This document shows positions 46,249 to 63,372 of a DNA stretch of 64,000 nt, piece after piece. This DNA is from Procambarus clarkii (Eukaryota; Arthropoda; Malacostraca; Decapoda; Cambaridae). The notes below the pieces were generated by a model. It did not search any database and was not told the DNA's origin. It saw only the letters and a list, made by a program, of their open reading frames with translations. The stretch lies in contig NC_091193.1 of assembly GCF_040958095.1 (NCBI RefSeq), forward strand, positions 23,044,901-23,108,900, in the 5' to 3' direction. Positions within the stretch are counted from its first letter, which is position 1; every line of letters starts with the position of its first letter. The position numbers and the translations under genes are program-made.

Positions 46249-46999
46249 ATCCGATCAGTATCAGTGCCTGAATGGTGGCAACTAGTAACGTAGTGGCTAG
46301 AGAGAGGTAAAGCCACACAGACCTTCCTGGGAGAGTACCCTGGGCCGACAGTCTAATAGCAGATCTATGGAAGTAGCAACCTTCTGGCAACGAACAATAT
46401 ATAATACACCCACTGAACTGCATCGCTGGGGTGCAGATATAATAACCCAGCTGGCGACCTTGTTAAGAGGAAGATAGAGAAGACAGGCGGGAAAGAACTT
46501 CCTGCAACCTTTTTGTCTGGCAGGCAATACTCAGGGAGGTTATGGTTATAAGGTAAGCCTGAGTCTTCCTTCACTCCTTCACGGGTCTAGGCCGGAACTG
46601 TTAACAGCAGTTTCCCCGTGTTTGACTGAAAGGCTTCCAGGGTGAATCAGTGGCACCCCCTTTTGTGGTGGAAGCAAAGACCTGCGGAGGTGGGCATTGT
46701 TGGTCCTCTCCTGTGTGACCAAGGAGACTCCGGTGGATCCCGGGAGTCGGAGGGGCTGAGTATTCGGCCTTTTGAGCCCCTAGCAGCTGAGTGTTAGCAG
46801 AGCCCCGGCCCACCCCCCGTGACAGTATCTTATGTTCTAATGTTATAAAGTCATTTTTGTTATATTAAATTTTTGAAGTTTTTATTCCCGTGGGGTTTTA
46901 CCCGCAGCTCTCACGCAGTAGAGGACATACGCAGTTTTTTTTTTTTTTTACTTTTTTTTTTTTTAAATTAATGTGCGGTTGACACAAGACCTGCCAGAA

Positions 47000-48559
<1,560 letters not shown>

Positions 48560-48904
48560 CAGTCAAATTTCACAAGCACCGTATGAGTGTGGGGTCCACG
48601 GTAAAATACCTCCTGCCATAGAGTACTGTAATCGCACTACTACCCTTGAAACTTGATCACAAATTATTCATGTCTGGTAAACCAGCGGAATAATCAGATT
48701 ATAAACACACTAACACACAAACATTAGAAAGATAATATTTGGATTGTTTTCATTGGTTTTCCTGGTATGACACGTCGCTCAGGAATATATATACCTAACC
48801 AGACCCCGTAAGAAACCTCATTCTTGTAATCATCTACGAGCAAATTACCGGTTTACTTGGGCATTAAAAATACGTGCAGTAAACCAGTCAATATTTTTAG
48901 GAAT

Positions 48905-49046
48905 AACTACAAATTTATATATCGGCGACTGGGTCGATCTTGCAGCCTCATATTCTCCTGGCAGCTGCCAAGGAATTTAAAGTTGATCTTTCCTGTTGTG
49001 TTGTGGTGGTGAGTTCTGCCGCAGCTGGTCTCTGAAGCAGCCCACG
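48905..49046 (+). promoter_or_regulatory. Weak candidate promoter and 5' noncoding exon for the POMGNT1-like gene
   Basis: Unique-looking sequence between LINE pieces with a TATA-like TTTATATAT near 48911 and, about 130 bp on, a consensus donor CCCACG|GTGAGT (exon edge 49046). Orientation and position fit a 5' exon splicing to 56583. No direct evidence links the two. Confidence 0.22.
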
Positions 49047-49099
49047 GTGAGTACTGCTACATTCACGCACGTAATCTCGCCTTGTGCAAGTGCTATTCA

Positions 49100-49995
49100 T
49101 CACATTCCTCCCAATGCTTGCTGGTGATGCTAAAATTATGAAAGGATTAAAACAGAGGAGGGCAGCAAGAGGCTACAGGATGACCTGGACAGACGGAAGG
49201 AATGGTCCAACGAACGGCTACTAGAGTTTAACTCGAGCAAGTGCAAAGTGATGAAGATAGGCATAGGGAGCAGGAGGCCAAACACAAGGTACCACCTGGG
49301 AGAGGATATATATTCAGTTCAGGAAGAGAGAAAGATCTGGGGGTTGATATCACACCAGACCTGTCCCCTGAAGCTCACATCAAAAGGATAACATCAACGG
49401 CGTATGCAAGGCTGACAAACATAAGAACTGCCTTCAGAAACTTGTGTAAGAAATCATTCAGAACTTTTTATATCTCATATGTCAGACCAATACTGGAATA
49501 TGCGGCTCCAGCGTGGAGTCCATATCTAGTCAAACACAAAACGAAATTAGAAAAGGTTCAAGTGTATGCCACCGGGCTAGTCCCCCGAGCTGAGGGGTAT
49601 GAGCTACGAGGAAAGATTACTGGAAATAAACCTCGCGACACTAAAAGACAGAAGAGTTAGGGAAGACATGATCACTGCCTATAAAATTCTCAAAGGAAGT
49701 AGATAGGACAGGGTAGATAAAGATAAACTGTTCAGCACGGGTGGTACGCGAACAAGGGGACACAGGTGGAAACTTAATATCGAAATGAGCTATAGGGACG
49801 TTAGAAAGAATTTTTTCAGTGTCAGAGTAGTTAACAAATGGAATGCAATAGGACGTGATTTGGTGGAGGCTGACTCCATATACAGCTTCAAATGTAGATA
49901 TGATAGAGCCCAGTAGGCTCAGGAATCTGTTCACAAGATGCTTTGACAGTTGAGAGGCGGGACCAAAGACCTAAAGTTTAACCCCCGCAAGCACA
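49100..49995 (+). pseudogene. CR1-type LINE C-terminal fragment
   Basis: Same family as 47.0-48.4 kb: DLGVDITPDLSPEAHIKRIT, FYISYVRPILEYAAPAWSPY and, after frameshift, RGHRWKLNIEMSYRDVRKNF. The 3' end reads CAAGCACAACTAGGTGAGTA. 5'-truncated within the region after the YADD-type motif. Confidence 0.85.
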
Positions 49996-50008
49996 ACTAG
50001 GTGAGTAC

Positions 50009-51390
50009 ATGGGATACATTTTCCCAGCGCATGTTATCCAACAGATGGCATTACACAGGACCTCGTATCAGGTCCGCTCCTATAGCAGTCCTTGTGGTGT
50101 AGTGGCGTTTCGCTCCCCTGGCGTTTCGCGAGGGCTTTGTCCTAGGTTCGTATCCTGGCCGGGGGGAATTTACTGGGCGCAAATCCTTAACTGTAGCCGC
50201 TGTTTAACTCGCCAGTAAAATGGGTACTTGGTGGTTAAACGATTTTTTGCGGGTTAATATTCCAGGGAACATAGGATTAAGGACTTACCTAAAACGCTCC
50301 GCGTACTACTGGCTGTACAAGAATGTAACAACTCTTGTTTATATAAATAAATAAAAATAAAATAAAATAAATAAAATAAATTTCCAGTGTTACGATGCTA
50401 TATTTGTCCAACTTGTCTTATTACAAAGAACGTCGCATTTCAACCGTATGCGTTACATAAAGTAAAAAACTGTCGTACTTGAAAAGGGAAGCAGCTCGCG
50501 AAAGTGACGTACTGTCCCGTTTTCTGTTTTGGGTCCTCTTATAGGAGAGGACACTTTATTTTGATCGTTTTCTTGAAGTTATGAAACCATGGGAGTACGG
50601 GCTGGCTTGCAAACTATTGGGCCATAGTCGCCTCACGTGCCATAATGCTGCTCGCTTCGCAAACTGCGACAGCACAGGTCATACAGATCGAGATAATGGT
50701 GGGTGCTCTGCGCCCCTGAGTGCCTTTTATGCCATGGCCCTCACAAGGTCACGTTCAAGAGTAACCCTGAGGTTTTCCAGTTGAACATCGACCTTAAAGT
50801 GGCGGGGACCACTCGGCAAGAGCTGTTCCAGAAACGACGTGCCCTCAATCAGCTTAACGTTTCTTCTCAACTACTAGCTCCCTCTAGTAGGGTACTTCCT
50901 CAGGTAGGCTCTAGACGTCTTTACCTGTTCCATCCGCATGTCATATGCCTAGGCCGCTAATCGATTTTCTCCTCTGGGTCGCATCGACATCGATGAGAAC
51001 TTTACCACCAATTCAGATTTAAACGCCCAGTCCCGGCCGGAGCCTGGTACTCACTACCTTCCAGACTCTTCTCAGAGGAGACAACGCCGATGTCGTCGAC
51101 ACACCCGTCGATCGGGAGGTTCCGCTTCATCGGATATCCCTGACGATCGTCTGGCCCCTCGGGTGTTTTTCCGGGGATTGAGACATCAGTATAATACGTG
51201 GCCCAATGCACAGCACCAGTCATTCGCAGGCCCCGGCTGGAAGGTTCACAAGCGGACCACCGCTCTCGGCAGTCAGAGGAAAGCTCTGCTTAACAGCATT
51301 TGGACTGGCTATCACTGACACCCCGCATTCTGTTTACCTTGTATGATGGTTTTAAGGCGTTTTCAGGTGGTACTTTGGTGACGTCTGGAA
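50009..51390 (+). pseudogene. I/R1-type LINE ORF1 (gag-like) pseudogene
   Basis: [14 protein letters not shown] at the start and, after a nested SINE, CHNAARFANCDSTGHTDRDN (CCHC knuckle), then VTFKSNPEVFQLNIDLKVAG and a Ser/Arg-rich region. It parallels the gag piece at 26.7-28.0 kb. Followed by the endonuclease of what looks like the same element. Confidence 0.65.
50091..50382 (+). mobile_element. tRNA-derived SINE B
   Basis: The head has an A-box-like TGGTGTAGTGGCG and a B-box AGGTTCGTATCC. The body contains AAAATGGGTACTTGG and TTCCAGGGAACATAGGATTA, then the tail core TAAAACGCTCCGCGTACTAC and a (AAATA)n end. It interrupts the gag frame of the host LINE. Confidence 0.85.
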
Positions 51391-51399
51391 TGCCCGTTC

Positions 51400-53871
<2,472 letters not shown>

Positions 53872-54019
53872 TTATTTCGGAAAGTACATACATAGTTGCA
53901 GAGTTACAGTACAAACATTGTTAGATTTAAAGATAGAGGTAGTACATACAATACCTAAAGCCACTAGTACGCATAGCGTTTCGGGCAAGGAGAGGTGGGG
54001 AAGAAACACTTAGACTAAA

Positions 54020-54407
54020 TCACACACAGAGATCACAATAACGTGATGCATCAAATGAACAAATCCACAAGGGCCGTGACGAGGATTCGAACCTGCGTCC
54101 GGGAGCATCCCAGACACTGCCTTAATCGACTGAGCTACGACAGGGTAAAAGGGTTAAAACCGAAGTTCTACTGAACTTACTGGATCCCGTAGCCTCTCCG
54201 AGGCACAAACCAGGCTTTTACACAACCCCCCCCCCCCCCTGCACCCGAGCTATGTCAATAGGCCGTTCTCCCTCTTCGCCCTTACATCATCACACACAGA
54301 GATCACAATAACGTGATGATGATGTCGTAGCTCAGTCGATTAAGGCAGTGTCTGGGATGCTCCCGGACGCAGGTTCGAATCCTCGTCATGGACCTTGTGG
54401 ATTTGTT
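54020..54407. mobile_element. Composite SINE C insertion (two inverted heads) with 13-bp target duplication
   Basis: Flanked by CACTTAGACTAAA at 54007-54019 and 54408-54420. The left 271 bp is a minus-strand SINE with tRNA-like module (TCGTAGCTCAGTCGATTAAG; B box GGTTCGAATCC) and end motif TCACGTTATTGTGATCTCTG. The right 117 bp is a second tRNA-like module in plus orientation. The motif TCACACACAGAGATCACAAT begins both halves (54020, 54291). A C14-type run lies near 54226. Confidence 0.85.
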
Positions 54408-55018
54408 CACTTAGACTAAAACTTAATAGTAATTGAGCTTAAAGTATAAATTGTGTTGAATGAAAAAAAATAAAAAAACATAAAATAAAAATGGGGGAAC
54501 ATGGTAGAAAATAGCCAATATACAAGTTAGTCAACAAACAGCATTTTATTTTAAATAGTAAGACATGGGTTGACATTTAGAAGTAAGGTAGGTCACATGG
54601 AGTTAATTAGGTAGTACTTAGTTTTCATCTTAAACTGGATGAGAGAGGAACAATCTTTGACATAATTGGGAAGGTCATTCCACATTCTGGGTCCCTTGAT
54701 TTGTAGAGCATTTCTAGTTTGATTAAGTCTAACTCTTGAAATATCAAATAGGTATTTGTTTCTGGTGTGGTGCACATGAGTTCTGTTACAACCTTCTAGG
54801 AAGCGTTGAAGGTCAGGATTGACATTACAATTCAGCAGAGTTTTAAATATGTAGAGTACACAAGAGAGGATGTGCAGTGTGCAGAAAGATTTAATATCTA
54901 ACATATTCAGAGATTTGAGTAAGGGTACAGCAGCAGTAAGTGCTGTCTGGGGCCAGTTAGATACTGTTCTGATAGCAGCTTTGTGTTGGGTAATTAGAGG
55001 ACGTAAATGATTTTGGGT

Positions 55019-55266
55019 TATCTTGAGATGATTTCGGGGCTTTAGTGTCCCCGCGGCCCGGTCCTCGACCAGGCCTCCACCCCCAGGAAGCTGCCCGTGA
55101 CAGCTGACTAACACCCAGGTACCTATATTACTGCTAGGTAACAGGGGCATAGGGTGAAAGAAACTCTGCCCATTGTTTCTCGCCAGCGCCCGGGATCGAA
55201 CTCGGGACCACAGGATCACAAGTCCAGCGTGCTGTCCGCTCGGCCGACCGGCTCCCCTGACCGACC
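55019..55266 (-). mobile_element. tRNA-derived SINE A, minus-strand copy
   Basis: Near full-length copy of the SINE at 31124-31376; here the B box is intact (GAGTTCGATCCCGGGCGC region). Inserted into the L2-type LINE at TTTTGGGT, with GGGT repeated at 55267-55270. Confidence 0.88.
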
Positions 55267-56582
55267 GGGTAGTAGAAACTCAAGCACAAATACCATAGTT
55301 GAGATATGGATAGATGAGAGAGTAATAGAGCGTCACCAGGGCAGGGCGAGGAACATAATAACTGATCTTAGAAAGAATGCCAACAGTTTTAGGAACCTTT
55401 TTTGCTATATTTAGAATGTGTCCCTGGAAATTCAGCTTGTTATCGATGAGGACACCAAGGAATTTACCATCAACTTTACTACTGATTTGTATATTGTTTA
55501 TTCTTAAATTAATTTCATTTGAGGTTTAATTACCAAACAAAATATAGAAAGTTTTGTCAATGTTAAGGGTGAGTTTGTTAGCAGTTAGCCAAAGATGGAC
55601 TTTATTTAGTTCAGTATTCACAGTGACATTTAGAGCAAGAGGGTCAGGACTGGAGAAAATGAAAGTTGTGTCATCAGCAAATAAGATTGGTTTGAGGTGT
55701 TGAGAGGCATTTGGAAGGTCATTAATGTAGATGAGAAAGAGGAGAGGGCCAAGTATGCTGCCCTGTGGAACACCGATGTTTATAGGTAGTGTCGGAGAAA
55801 TGGAATTATTCACAGAAACATACTGGAGCCTGTCAGTAAGGTAGGACTGAAGGTATTGCAGGGAGTGACCTCTGACTCCATAATGATGTAATTTAAGAAG
55901 AAGGTTTTGGTGGTTGAGTGTCAAAAGCCTTACGTAGGTCCACAAATATCCCAACAGGGAACTCATTTTTATCAATTGTTATCAATTGAGTAACAAGGAA
56001 CTCATTTTTATCAAGAGCTGCATGTATCAAGTTAATCATACTAATAAGTGCATCGTTAGTGCTTTTTTGGGCCTGAAGCCATATTGGCAAAAGCTAAGTA
56101 TATTGTGTTTGGCTAGATAAGAGTAAAGCTGCTTGTAGATTAGTTTTTCAAATATTTTTGATAAGTTTGGCAGGATTGATATAGGTCTGAAGTTGTTGAC
56201 ATCTATGAGATCACCACATTTGTGGACAGGAGTTACTCTCGCTTTTTTTTTAGAATATCTGTGTACATATGTTGTCTTTGTATATTCTACAGGCTGCTGA
56301 GTGCGACCTGTTGACATTTGTACAGACCCATCAGGGTAGGCATAGTGCTCGTGAGACCGTAAGTTATTTATAAAGGAATCAATAGTTTATATATTTAAAT
56401 TTATTTATGAATGAATTTATAAATTATTTATAAATGAATCAAAGAACAACAGTGTCAAACAAACTTTACCTTTTAGACAAATTAACAAACATTAGCTTTC
56501 AATTTAATTGATGAAATATTTTGTCAAGAAAAAAACCACAACATATGTAGTACATTTTGTATTTTTTTTATCTTTAATACAG

Positions 56583-56725
56583 ATGTGTACTAGGCTACTA
56601 GGCACCCCTTACACCTGTGTTGCCAGAACAGTGACGGAGACAAGGAAGAAACTAGTCCTGATTATGGTGGCCGTGACCTGGCAACTCTGCTCCTGCCTGG
56701 TCCCGGCTGCTCAACACCAACCAAG
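56583..56725 (+). CDS. POMGNT1-like gene, 5' coding exon (signal anchor)
   Basis: Exon between acceptor TTTATCTTTAATACAG and donor CCAAG|GTAAGC. The ATG is the first codon after the acceptor; 47 codons plus two bases. The protein starts MCTRLLGTPYTCVARTVTET, then Arg-Lys-Lys and a ~20-residue hydrophobic segment (LVLIMVAVTWQLCSCLVPAA): a type II signal anchor or late signal peptide, as in Golgi glycosyltransferases. Phase 2 out matches the exon at 63373 (AG|G, Arg). The 6.6-kb intron between them is filled with LINE and SINE pieces. An upstream coding exon cannot be excluded because the ATG abuts the splice site. Confidence 0.7.
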
Positions 56726-57079
56726 GTAAGCTTATTTACATAACTCTTGTTGTATTCACCTATTTGTCTCTGCAGAAGGGCGCTGTTAGCTCTTGGACCC
56801 CGCTTTTCCAACCGTCGGTAGTCTCATGTAATAACTCCCGACCTATTTTCTCTATCATATCTTTATACGTACCAATTATTAAATAGGTAAATTAAACTCC
56901 CAGGTAAATAGGTACCTGGGAGTATTATAATGCTCACATCAGACTGTACAACACAACAACTGCCTCACTCCCAGGTACTTATTTATTGCTATAGATGAAT
57001 ACGTGTATCAAGTGAAAGAAAATGTTGCCCGATCTTCTTCTTCTTGATAGTAGGTGCAGTTTGCGTGAAGGCTTTGTCC

Positions 57080-57600
57080 TCCGGATGACTGCACCAGCAC
57101 ATGTGGGGAGACCCGTTAATGTTGAGGATGCGTTTATATTGAGTATTATTAATGATGGTAACAGAGTTCATTTCATGTGGTCTCCATCTCATGTTGGCCT
57201 CCGAATGTATGGTAGAGCTGATAAGTTAGCCAAAGAATCTGCCTTTCAAGGAGACGTTGAGTGTAACCTTGGAGTGTCAACGGATGATCTTAAATAGGCT
57301 ACTGTGGAAGACTGGAGACCCGCATAAACACATATTTGGCTTCACTAGAGGAGTAGGTACTGCCAACTGCATAGCAACATTACTAGGAACAGTTAACTCA
57401 GGTCCAGCTATAGTGATCTTCCTTGATCTAGAAAAAGCATTCGAACTTGCAAGCCCGCAAGCAATTTTACACACCTTAGTTAAAAAAAGGTGTAAAGAGA
57501 ACTATGCTAGCATGGATTCAAGATTACCCAAGTCACAGGTATGTCAGAGTAAAGGTGCAAGGACATGTGTCGGACTACCACTTGCATGAGAATCCCCCCT
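57080..57600 (+). pseudogene. Two LINE fragments: RNase H piece then RT piece
   Basis: 57100-57296 reads NRVHFMWSPSHVGLRMYGRA (RNase H C-terminal block). It is followed without spacer by an RT piece (MILNRLLWKTGDPHKHIFGF; AIVIFLDLEKAFELASPQAI), the reverse of the normal domain order, so two insertions are joined. Both are broken by stops. Confidence 0.7.
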
Positions 57601-57989
57601 CCCTGTTCAGCTCGTTGCTGCCCTGAGGGAGCTTGGTGGGCGGCTGCCGGAGTGTGATGCTCCTTGAGGCGGTCCCCTGTCTCTATGTAGCCTTGTGCTC
57701 CTGCTGCTGTCCTCACAAATTTTGCTGGACGCCTTTTCCTTTTCCTTCTGTTTCGTTTTTCTCCCCCCTCTTCTCCTTTCTCATTGTCATTCCCCGCCGA
57801 CATTTTGCCTGTTTTGATTCTTCTTTCGGCCTTCTTTTATTTTGACGTTCGGGTGTTTGGGGAGGCATAGTCTTGCACCCGTAGAACTGTAGTACCCAAC
57901 GTCTCGAACGAGGGGGACCCTTTTATTGTCAATCCTTCTTTCGTCACTGAACCCGATCTCGACGGACTGACGGTTCTTAAGGTGGCGTT

Positions 57990-60606
57990 TGTGGGGTGTA
58001 TACTCACGACGCACCCCTGGGGGACCCCGGCATGATCGGCGATAGCTTCTTGTTGGTGTCCTGCCTCCATGGTGGGTGTGGGGGCACATTCGTGAATGAA
58101 AGTCTTTCCTCGTTTTTACGGCAGATAATGTTTCCCTTGTACCTTCTCAGGCTCGTGGGGTGGGCGACCAAGCCCCCGAGTCGGACTGTGTTGGAAGACC
58201 AGGCCCTGTAGCCCCTGCTGCATTGGGCCCCGACCTTGCACCCCCTTTGACCCTCCTGACTACTCCCCTCAGCTCCCCTCTCTCCTCTACGGTAGGGTCG
58301 AGTTCCCAGCCTCCAGTGGTGACTACCTCGTCCCCTGGCACGGCTCGGTCTCTCATTGTGACTACTGCGCCTTTTACCTCCCTCTCACTCTGGGGGTTCT
58401 CAACGTCGTCCCTTACAAGGCCGCACTCGCACGATCCCTTCCCATACTAACACTTACAACGCCTTATTTGGTCCCGCTACATGGGCTAAATACTTTGATC
58501 GCCATCATCTGGATTCTACTCCTGACGATTTCTCCCTCCATAAACATCTTGTTCATTCAGTAGATGCCTCTGTTACTTTTAACCCCACCAATTACGGTAC
58601 GCGTGTCGTTGCTGCTCCTTCTCAGGATGCAGCTACTCGCTTAGCCGCTTTGTCCTGCATTGGGGAGACCCTTGTTCGGGTCTCCAAAAATGCTCGGTTA
58701 AATGCCAGTGTTGACACTGTTCTCCTCCAACACCATGTTGCAACTGGTGTTCGGGACCTCAAAGACTGCCATGAGGATTTTAAACATATTCTCGAAGCCC
58801 AAGGACATTCTGTCCTCCAGGTGGACACGTTTACTCGACCCCTTCGTGGTCGTCGCCGTCAGCCCCTTCGAGTTGTAAAAATGACCTTTGATAGTAAGGC
58901 CCTTCCGCCTTTTATTATTCTTGCCGGTGCCAGATGCTCCGTTCAGGAGTACATTCCCTCTCCTAGACTTTGCAATAAGTGTTGGAAGTTTGTGCACGGT
59001 GTCCTCTAGTGCACCAGTACTGTGTATCTATGCCCCATGTGTGGGGCCGATGATCATTCTAAGTCCGAGTGCACTTCTCCCCAGGCTCGCTGCCTCAATT
59101 GCGGTGAAGCCCACCCTACCTTCTCACGCTCGTGTATGCACTACAAACTCGAGGAAGCCGTCCTCAACTTGAAGCACCGTGATCGTCTGTCTTTTCCTGA
59201 AGCGAGACGCCAAGTTCGTCGTCTCATCCCTTTCGCGGGTGTCTCCTATGCTCGCGTGTTGCGTTCTATCTCTCCTCGTCCTTCCCACCTTACTCAGTCT
59301 TACAACCGTTTCCAGGCCTTAGACCCGAACACGCCCTCCACCTCCTCCCCTATTCCTTTGCGTCCTGTCCCGAAAAGTCTCCCTCCTGGTTCTCCACTTG
59401 GAGGTTTTCCCCCTTCCTGCCCAGTCCACCATGTCTCCTATGTCATCTTCCCCATCTCCCCCCACTCTTTCTTCCCAACCCTCCCCCCAGTCTCTTGACC
59501 CTCCACGCCACCTGTCTGTCCAGGCTGATATCCATCATCCTCCCAGCAATCTTCGTGTTGTTCGCTCCCGTTCCTCTTCTCCTGCTGAGACCATTGAGTC
59601 TGTCACCCAGTACGTTGTTACTGGAACGCCTGTCTCTTCGAGTCAGAAACATAAGCCTGGCTCCTCTCCTTCTTCCTCCCCAGCGGGTAAGAAGGTATCT
59701 CTTTCGTCCTCACCACCTCCCTCTGACTCTGTCACTACGTCCCCTCCCATTTCAGTGGTCGGGCCCCCTGTCCCAGATATGGAGGTTCCTTTTGCCCCCG
59801 ATTCCCTCTCGGTTACTGCCCTTGCTGAGCTGCACTCCCTGACTTCTGCCCCCCCCCCCCCCTCCTTCAGCTGTCCTTGCCTGCCCCTCTCAGTTGCCTC
59901 CTCCTCCAGACCCCGTCAGTCCGCCTCTGGTCTGTCCTCTCGCTCCCTTCCCTCTATCCTTACTAAGTTTACCCATGCCCCCTAACCCTGATTTTGCCGA
60001 CCCTGCTCCTGATCCTGACCCTGATCCTGAGATTCTTTAATAAACTGTGTTCCTCTATACCTTTATTTCTTTCTTGTTCTCTGTTACTGTCCTTTCTCTT
60101 TGATAATGTCTATTCTTCAGTGGAATATTCGTGGATTTTATGCCAACTTCCATGAACTCCAACTTCTAATTACACAGTTTTCACCACTTTGTGTTTGTCT
60201 CCAGGAACCAATGCTTGGTGCTCGTCCTGGTCACTTTCCTGGTTATTCCTTTCTCCCCCCCCCCGCAGCTCTTGCTGGAGCCCGTAACTCTACTGCTCTC
60301 TTAATTCGTTCTGATATTCCCTTCGTTCCCCTACTTCTTCCGTCCCCTATCCATTGTTCTGCTGCCCGTGTTTTTGTGGGTAAATGGTATACAGTCTGTT
60401 CCATTTATCTCCCCCCAAATGTCCCTCTTTCCCTTCCTGATCTTAAGCACCTCCTGGACTCCTTGCCAGAGCCGGTGCTCCTGTTGAGTGATTTCAACTG
60501 TCGACATTCCCTCTGGGGTGATGTTCTGACAAACACCCGAGGTCGCCTTCTCGAACCGTTCGTCCTCGCTTCTTCTCTATCTTTTCTGAATTCTGGTGAG
60601 CCCACT
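57990..60606 (+). pseudogene. I-type LINE 5' half: leader, ORF1 (zinc knuckles), start of ORF2
   Basis: ORF1 (about 58440-60036, two frames) encodes ALFGPATWAKYFDRHHLDST, IPSPRLCNKCWKFVHG, a CX2CX4HX4C knuckle (CPMCGADDHSKSEC) and a second one (CLNCGEAHPTFSRSC), then a Ser/Pro-rich tail. ORF2 starts at ATG 60106: MSILQWNIRGFYANFHELQL, CLQEPMLGARPGHFPGYSF and SDFNCRHSLWGD, an APE endonuclease. It is cut at 60606 by another LINE. 57600-57990 is probably its 5' UTR. Confidence 0.85.
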
Positions 60607-62265
<1,659 letters not shown>

Positions 62266-62440
62266 GGTATGGTTATTGAAGGAAAAAAGAACCAGATAAA
62301 TCCTCATCTGCTACATAATATTGCACAGATGCATATAGAAGCAAACTTGGCATCCAACAGCTTCACTTACTTCACAGATGGATCAGTAGACCAGCAGGGA
62401 CAAGAAACCGGAGCTGCAGTTAAAGCAGGAAACTGTAAAT

Positions 62441-62475
<35 letters not shown>

Positions 62476-62905
62476 TATACAAGAAGGCACATTGGGATTG
62501 TGAGGATACATAGCATAGTAAATACAGTCTTGTAAAGCCACTAGTACGCGCAGCGTTTCAGGCAGATCCTTAATCTAAGAAAATTTTAAGTAGGTAAATA
62601 CTAGCAAAATTTATAAAAATGATAACAAGTACATAGCAAGAAAAAAAATGGAAGATGAGAGAAATTTGTAGGTATATTAAAGCACATAGGTAGCTCAGAT
62701 TGATTGCATTGACAGCTTGAATGGTAGTTTAACAAAAATTAATAGGCACAATACAGCATATAGCTAGCATATAAAAGAAGACAGCAATGAACACAATGAT
62801 ACAGTTGTTTGGATTAAGTACATAAAGATTGGGAGATTGGCAAGGCCGACGGGTACTTATCAACTGGGTGTCAAGTCATGAGGGAATAATAGGAAATGAC
62901 ATTGG
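62266..62905 (+). pseudogene. I-type LINE RNase H fragment split by a SINE-like insert
   Basis: [20 protein letters not shown] and FTYFTDGSVDQQGQETGAAV match the minus-strand copy at 33.8-34.1 kb. After the insert the RNase H frame recurs as GRRVLINWVSSHEGIIGNDI. Only these blocks remain. Confidence 0.8.
62434..62840 (-). repeat. SINE/LINE tail element with (TTTA)n end
   Basis: Plus-strand (TTTA)8-9 at 62436-62474, then the inverted core TGAAACGCTGCGCGTACTAG. Same family as 44946-45140. Interrupts the RNase H fragment. The part above ~62600 is AT-rich and not assigned. Confidence 0.65.
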
Positions 62906-63160
62906 GAAATGACCATTACTTCGTTTATAATGAAGGGCGAAGAGGTAGAATGGCCCATTGACATAGCTCGAGTGCATGGGGGGAATTGTTTAAAATCCTG
63001 GTTTGTCTCGCAGAGAGGCTGCAGGATCTAAGTAAGTTCAGTAGAACTTCTGGTTGCAATTCTTTTAACCATGTCGTAGCTCAGTCGATTAAGGCAGCGT
63101 CTGGGATGCTCTCAGACGTAGGTTTGAACCCTCGTCACGGCCCTTGTGGATTTGTTCATA
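62906..63160 (+). mobile_element. SINE C, plus-strand copy
   Basis: Contains CATTGACATAGCTCGAGTGC, GTTCAGTAGAACTTCTGGTT, then the tRNA-like module TCGTAGCTCAGTCGATTAAG with a decayed B box (GGTTTGAACCC) and CCCTTGTGGATTTGTTCAT. It matches the left half of 54020-54407 inverted. Confidence 0.8.
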
Positions 63161-63372
63161 CTTTATATTTTTTTTTATTAGGGACAGTATAAGATTCAAG
63201 AGATCTCTTGAAAAGTTAAAGAATAGCTTGCACAGGAACTATAATTTTTTTTTATACAATGGTTTTTATTTTACTAGTATTGTTAACTTTGGGTTTTAGT
63301 GAACGTACTGTAATTTTATTTTTGTGTGTGTACAGTATATGTCACATAAGCATTATATACATGTTTTCACAG

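Larger units (their letters stand above)
44469..46824. mobile_element. Candidate solo LTR with 4-bp target duplication
   Basis: Begins TGTTACGG and ends CCGTGACA (inverted ends with one mismatch), flanked by GTAT on both sides (44465-44468, 46825-46828). The interior has a TATA box (TATATAAAAG, ~46034) with an arthropod-type initiator TCAGT ~30 bp downstream, as expected for an LTR promoter reading plus. Two SINEs (44946-45140, 46069-46248) are nested in it, leaving about 2.0 kb of LTR. No gag/pol is adjacent. The assignment rests on ends and promoter only; superfamily undetermined. Confidence 0.5.

Noticed and set aside
54320-54395. tRNA gene (also 54070-54150, 63073-63147, 31124-31200, 32005-32079)
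   Set aside because: A and B boxes are present, but stems are imperfect and each module is embedded in a longer repeated unit, so these are SINE heads.
57633-58450. Several 70-100-codon open frames on both strands
   Set aside because: Low-complexity, GC-rich leader of the I-type LINE; no motif and no splice support.
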